Positions 59,042 through 64,000 of a stretch of 64,000 nucleotides of DNA are shown here, piece by piece. Under the pieces are notes generated by a model. The model ran no database searches. It saw only the letters and a program-made list of their open reading frames with translations, and was not told the DNA's origin. Source of the stretch: Alnus glutinosa (taxonomy: Eukaryota > Streptophyta > Magnoliopsida > Fagales > Betulaceae); contig NC_084890.1 of NCBI RefSeq assembly GCF_958979055.1, positions 27,356,616 to 27,420,615 on the forward strand, given 5' to 3'. Numbering within the stretch: the stretch's first letter is position 1; each line of letters begins with the position of its first letter. The position numbers and the translations under genes were made by a program.

Positions 59042-59734
59042 GGCCTCGTTTGGTTTGCGAAATGGATATTCCATTAGAAAAATGAATAGCTATTCCTAGG
59101 AATAGAAACTGGAGGAATAGAATAGTTATTCCTAATCTTTAGTTTGGTAAGAACTCATATATTTTAATTGGAATTCAATCAAAGTTACTAAAAAAACCCC
59201 ACATTTTTTAAGAAAAAAATTAAAAACAAAATAAATTATTAATAAATAAATAAATAAATAAAAACCCATGGCTGGCCGACCACCCATTGGGGTGGTCGAC
59301 CGCCTACCAAGAGCCGGGGGTGGCCGAAGCGAATCGGGGGTGGCCTGGCCACCCCCAAAATACTCTTCGAGGGTGGCCAGCCACCCCCGAAGCCAACCCG
59401 AGGTGGCACAAGCCACCCCCAAAAGCGTCAGGGGTGGTCACACCACCCCCGGCTCCATATATGGGCTGGGTGGTCAGCCGGCCAGTGAAGAGTTTGGTTT
59501 TTTTAAAAATAAAAAATAAAAAATAAATGGTTTTTCTGGAAAATATTGTCTTTACTTCAAGGAATAGCTATTCCTCTCATTTTTTAGAGGAATATGTATT
59601 CCTCTTCGTAAATGAATAAGTATTCCAATGGGAATAACTATTCCAAGGAATAGACCCCTACCAAACAAAATAATGACTAATCCATAGGAATAGCCATTCC
59701 ATTCCAGTGTTTATTCCGCGAACCAAACGGAGCC
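59042..59734. mobile_element. Harbinger-type MITE with a GC-rich palindromic core
   Basis: Ends GGCCTCGTTTGGTTTGCG and, in complement, GGCTCCGTTTGGTTCGCG, flanked by TTA (59039-59041, 59735-59737): PIF/Harbinger. Arms are built of GGAATAGCTATTCC palindromes. The core (59265-59490) is strikingly GC-rich: GGTGGTCGACC, GGGTGGCCTGGCCACCC, GGGTGGCCAGCCACCC and similar words at 20-40 base spacing. Non-coding, although open frames span the core by lack of AT. Confidence 0.88.
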
Positions 59735-59737
59735 TTA

Positions 59738-60674
59738 GTTTAGGAAATACCAAAATAATATTTTGCAAAAAAAAAATATTCCTACATTAAAAAAAAAGAA
59801 AATGGAATTTATAAAATATATTGCTTAAAGCACTAGCTGCAGACACCCACCGATTTTTTCCTAAATTTAAAGAAAATTTAAGGAACCAAACCGTTTTTTA
59901 CTTCGACATCCAAAGACATTCCATTCCTTTTATCTTTCCTTAAACTATTAAAATATTATTTGTATTTTTTATTCATTTCTCTTCCACATCCATCCTTAAC
60001 ACCGTAGAGCTCCATCTTGTTTGGCCATGAATCATTCTGCCTTTCAACTATTTTGCCTTTTTTTCTCTCCAAACAGAGAGACAGAAAGAAAGCGAGGAAA
60101 CCTAAATTGGCACAACAAAAATCAAGAAAAATACAAAACCGGATAAACACAGAGGAACAACCAATATCAACATAAATTCAAAACGAAAACAAACACCTAT
60201 TCGGCCATTACCAAAAATAGCCTCAAAATCACTATCACCCAATCGGCCATCAATTTCCACAAGAAATCAACAATCTATTGAAACCCAAAATCAACACCCA
60301 CAATTTATCTACAATCCTAGAAATTACAACAAAAGCCAAAATCAACCTAATCGTCATTGAGCTTCGTCGGAGCTATGTCATGCGTCCACCGCTCCAACTA
60401 TTGCCCGCTCCACACCGATGGTGGCCGTCACGCCACAATCGCACCTCCCTCTCTCTCTCTAACACAAACTCTCTCTCGATTCTTCAACTTGTTGACAGCG
60501 ACATCGTCTAAGGCCTAGCCCTTGATCCGATGCTCCAATGAGTACACCAAAAGGAAGGAAAAATTTAGAGAGAGAGAGAGAGAGAGTATGGAAATTCATA
60601 ATTGAAAGGAAGATCAAGTGATTCAAAGCGCAAAAAAAAAAAAAAAAAGATACGTGATTTAGAATAAGGATGTT

Positions 60675-60705
<31 letters not shown>

Positions 60706-60810
60706 ATGATTATATTAAGCATTGGGTAGCTACAATGCTACCCAATAGTTTAGGGAACTTATAGGATGTCTGTTTCAAGTGTATTTATATAATTTTTTTC
60801 ATTAGATTTC
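59738..60810. other. Gene-free stretch with simple repeats
   Basis: No supported gene. (GA)n at 60570-60588 and 60690-60705, (GT)n at 60673-60689, and CT-rich runs at 60440-60475. A 77-codon plus-strand frame (60278-60511) shows no known domain. Confidence 0.45.
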
Positions 60811-60815
60811 TTTAT

Positions 60816-61651
60816 TGTTGGTACAGTTTCCGGTGTGGTGACGTGTCGCCTGAAGATTCGCTGTTGATTTCTACCGAATACCTCAACCCTGCAAAAAGGA
60901 ACAAACAACTCGTCGGGGGTGCCGACCACGCCCACTCCGATGCCTAAGTCAGTCTAAAAAGTTTTCTGCAGAGTATTCTGAATATTAATCTCAAGAGCTT
61001 CGAGAGTTCGTGTTTATACCTGGTGTGACGGTCTTTATTTATAGGCCGGACCTTCTTGACACCTAGTTGGATTAGGAGTTTGAGTCCTAGCCTGGTTGAA
61101 CTTTAACTACATCTTCAGGGAATTCGAGTAGGAGTGTGAAGTCCGTAGTTGATCGCGTTTGTACTTCTTTGAACTTGATTCCATGTCAATAACCATTTTA
61201 TCCCATAAATTATGGATCTGTAGTTTATCCCTGATCTTCTGGGATTCTATCTTTATCTCACTCTAAGACGGACGTGGCGCATGGCACCTTTTAGAAGTCT
61301 GTAGCACATTTCAGTTAACCTCCGAGGCGATGATATCCGAGACGTGTTCGCTCCGACCTGGAGATCTCGGGATATATCGAGACGTTATTACTCCGAGACA
61401 CAAATATCCGAGATATGCTCGCCCTATTCAGACCAGGATATCTCGGGACGTTCCATATACCGTAACCTGGAGTGTTAAGACCGAGATGTCGTTTTGCCTC
61501 CGAGATGTATTTGTACCGAGATGTCGTTATACCTCCGAGATCTATTTATACCTAGGCAATCTTTTCTTCGCTGGCCGAAATAAATGTCCGAGACATAGAT
61601 CCGAGATGTTTCTGAGTCCACGTGTCTCTAGGGTTAATTTTATCCCTAACA
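60816..61651 (-). repeat. Solo LTR
   Basis: An 836-base LTR in minus orientation. On that strand it starts TGTTAGGGATAAAATTAACC and ends CGGAAACTGTACCAACA (TG...CA), with a TATA box CCTATAAATAAAG at 61033-61045. The perfect 5-base target duplication TTTAT flanks it (60811-60815, 61652-61656), so it is a complete solo LTR left by recombination between two LTRs. Words like CCGAGATGT and CTCGGGATAT recur about ten times in 61320-61620. Whether it came from a Copia or a Gypsy element cannot be told. Confidence 0.88.
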
Positions 61652-61819
61652 TTTATAATTAGGGAATAGAACATGTTATAAGGTGTTCGTTGCTAGTGCA
61701 CTTGATTAGGCATGCAATAACAAATGTCGACAGACATTGGAATGAGAAAGATGGGGGTAAAGTGTTTGAGCTTGGTGATGTTAGAGGTTGGTATGAGCTT
61801 TCACATAATAACAAGTCTT

Positions 61820-62098
61820 GCCCCGTTTAGTAATCCCCTCCCCTTCCCTTTGTGAGAATTTTTTTGTTGTGTGAAAATAGAAAGTGATTGATATGATATA
61901 AAGTAGAAAGAATTTATATGGAAAAGTGGAAAAAATTTGTATTGTAGTGGATTTTTTTAATTAAATAATAATAAAAAATTATTGATGTGATATAAAAAGT
62001 AAAAAAGAAAAGAATGTTTTGAATTTGATGTTTTTTGGGAAAGGTAAAAGTAAGGGGAGGGAAGGGAAGGGGAAGGGGAGGGAGTTAGTAAACGGGGC
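61820..62098. mobile_element. Harbinger-type MITE
   Basis: 279 bases; left end GCCCCGTTTAGTAATCCCCT, complement of the right end GCCCCGTTTACTAACTCCCT; flanked by CTT on both sides (61817-61819, 62099-62101). The core holds GTGATTGATATGATATAAAG, repeated in part. Non-coding. 62102-62733 shows no gene, only AT-rich DNA with poly-A and poly-T runs (62671-62692). Confidence 0.85.
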
Positions 62099-62733
62099 CT
62101 TAGTGTCTTTTTCTTTATAATTTTTTTTCTCCTTTTTTAACCTTCTCTTTATAATTTTATTTGGTAAATGTATGATAAATCCCTGACTAAATACGTGATT
62201 TGAATTAACTCCTTTACTTTTTAATTTTAAAAATTAGATGCCTCAGTTTTCAATTATTCGCAATAGATCCACATCAGCATTTTTGCTTAAAATAATATTT
62301 TAGTATTAAAAATTAAAATCTAAAAAAGAAAACCTAAAAAAAGAAAAATTTCGGGCCAAAGGAATTGGTAACCAACCCTAACTTAGACACATCAACACTA
62401 ATGTGTATATCAATCCATGTCAATATCACAAGGGGTCACAAAACCAACAAATCGATGATGCTTGGCTTATATTTGATAATTGAATGTTCCACGTGGTAAT
62501 TTAACCTAAATTACAAATCTATACTAAATAAAAAATTAAAAAAAAAATGTGAAGCAAAACTAGAAAATTAGGGAAAAAAAAAAAAGGGTGGGTTGGCAGA
62601 CACCCCTCTCCTCATGTAAAGGCACCTACCCAAATGGGAGGGTAGGTAAAGCTCAAAAAATTGTTGCACTTTTTTTTTTTTTTTTTTTTTTAATAGGCGT
62701 TTTGTAAAGTGTATTTCTAATAACGGAGGAAAA

Positions 62734-64000
62734 TGAGATGGAAATTGAGGAGTTTAAAGAAGAATTGAAAGGAATAATACTTGATTGCTAATTTTGAGCA
62801 ATTCGAGAGGCTTAGTCTCTCCAAAAGGAAGCTTACAATAATTCTCAAGTTTATCTTTCTCTCTTCTTCTTAATTCTTATATAGACTTTCGGTAGGAATA
62901 ATCCTAACCACTTCACTCTCTCTCCCCTTTAAACGACTAACAGCAAAGATACCATATAGGGCAGAAAAGTGAAATAACAACTTCTAGAATCCTTCTAGAA
63001 AACTCTTTCAGCTAACTCTTCCACGTCACCCATCTCCTACGCCTTGGCTGTAGGTCGAGGATGACCATGGTAGATCCATGACAAGGCCTCCCCCATCAGA
63101 GCACCTTGCCCACAAGGTGCGGGTACTGGTGTTGCAAGGTCCAGAGGAGCTCCCATGAATCATTTTCGGCAGACGCTCCTTTCCAGCGAATGAAGACCTC
63201 TATTGCAACCCAACCACGTTGCTTCACCATCCAATGATTCACAATCAGTTCTGGCTCCGGACGAAGTTCACCAGAGGAATCGACCAGGGGAAGAGTGGAA
63301 AGAGGGGTAATCTGATTACCGAGTTTCTCCTTTAAGCACGACATGTGAAAGATCGAATGAATCCGAGCTTCGGGAGGAAGAGCAAGCTCATACGCCACGA
63401 ACCCAATGTGACGCACCACCTGAAAAGGGCGAAAGAAGCGAAGGAACAGCTTCAAATTTTTGGGCAGAGCAATGGATTTTTGGCGGTAGGGCTGGAGCCT
63501 TAGGTAAACCCAATCCTCAATCTGAAACTCTCGTTCAATGCAGTGGTTGTCGGCGTGATGGTTCATACGGTTCCGGGCCTCGCGTAAGTATTCTTTGAGC
63601 AGAGAGACCAAAGTGGTGCAATCCCACAGCTGGGAATCCATTGCAAGATTAGCCGAGGTGCCTGGAACGTAGGATAAAAGAGTGGGGGTAGGATAGCCAT
63701 AAATGGCCTCAAAGGGAGTAAAACTCGTAGAGGAGTGGTGGTTCGTATTGTACTACCACTCAGCCATAGGAATCTATACACTCCATTCCTTTGGCTTTGC
63801 CCCCGCATAAAATAGAAGGTAGGTCTAGAGGCATTTGTTGAGAGCTTCCGTTTGGCCATCCGATTGGGGATGGTAGGCCGAATTGAAAGCCAGAGTAGTG
63901 CCTTGGAGACATAAGAGCTCCCCCCAAAAGGAGCTGATGAAGACCGGGTCTTTGTCCGAGACTATGGTGGAAGGCAACCCATGAAGTTTGAGGACATTGT
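62734..64000 (-). mobile_element. Ty3/gypsy chromovirus fossil, 3' part, cut by the window edge
   Basis: Minus orientation. The probable 3' LTR is 62734-63083 (starts TGTCATGGATC on the minus strand after a purine tract; TATA box TATATAAG near 62880; the outer end is less sure). Inside it, from about 63096 rightwards to the edge, is the end of the pol region: the last part of integrase (YGYPTPTLLSYVPG; DWVYLRLQPYRQKS; IHSIFHMSCLK) and a chromodomain-like tail (VIRWKGA-type, WELLWTLQHQYPH). The integrase C-terminal module followed by a chromodomain places it among chromoviruses (Tekay/Reina type, inference). It appears broken by at least a few frame breaks in the visible part; the age cannot be judged without the other LTR. 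Confidence 0.88.

Noticed and set aside
59132-59526. Open frames over the GC-rich core of the Harbinger MITE
   Set aside because: They translate short palindromic repeats and have no domain; the element is non-coding.
1-64000. CRISPR array, operon or bacterial feature
   Set aside because: Introns, LTR elements and MITEs show plant nuclear DNA; no regularly spaced repeat-spacer array is present.

Overview
This is nuclear DNA of a flowering plant, almost certainly a eudicot and, from the loose AT-rich gene spacing and heavy load of small DNA transposons, plausibly a woody rosid; the species cannot be named from the sequence. Genes have GT-AG introns, TATA boxes and a ribosomal-protein telo-box. 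The window holds eight host genes or gene remnants set in a dense mat of nested transposable elements.

1-30 kb: a head-to-tail tandem duplication of an 11-kb segment. Each unit carries two divergently transcribed, related genes for small membrane-anchored TPR-like proteins: one on the minus strand (3922-7374 in unit A, 13975-24357 in unit B) and one on the plus strand (9470-11253 in A, 26227-29763 in B). The duplication joint, near 12.36 kb, cut off the last exon of the plus-strand gene of unit A, which has also lost a splice acceptor and is a pseudogene; the copy in unit B is complete. Both minus-strand copies are intact. In unit B the second intron has swollen to about 7 kb by insertion of a Copia LTR retrotransposon (15128-21374), itself hit by a CACTA transposon (17230-18472) and a small inverted-repeat element. 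Comparing A with B gives natural empty sites for several insertions.

30-45 kb: a gene for 60S acidic ribosomal protein P2 (32704-34729, minus), then a long gene-free stretch of hAT, Harbinger and LINE debris, with a broken piece of TOD1 exon 1 at 38.9 kb.

45-58.2 kb: a DUF616/TOD1-like gene (45149-48320), a nested cluster of DNA transposons in which a hAT-like element has captured part of a receptor-kinase gene (50994-52056), a DUF538 gene (52702-53157) with a truncated relative behind it, and a nuclear-encoded mitochondrial group II intron maturase gene (56001-58121, minus). TOD1, DUF538 and nMAT neighbours recall gene order known in Arabidopsis.

58-64 kb: small inverted-repeat elements, a solo LTR with perfect 5-bp target duplication (60816-61651), and the 3' end of a Ty3/gypsy chromovirus fossil running off the right edge. 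No rRNA or tRNA gene and no CRISPR array was seen. No wholly new system is evident; the strongest leads are the duplicated TPR-like gene pair, with exon-specific contrasts in divergence, and the gene-capturing transposons.
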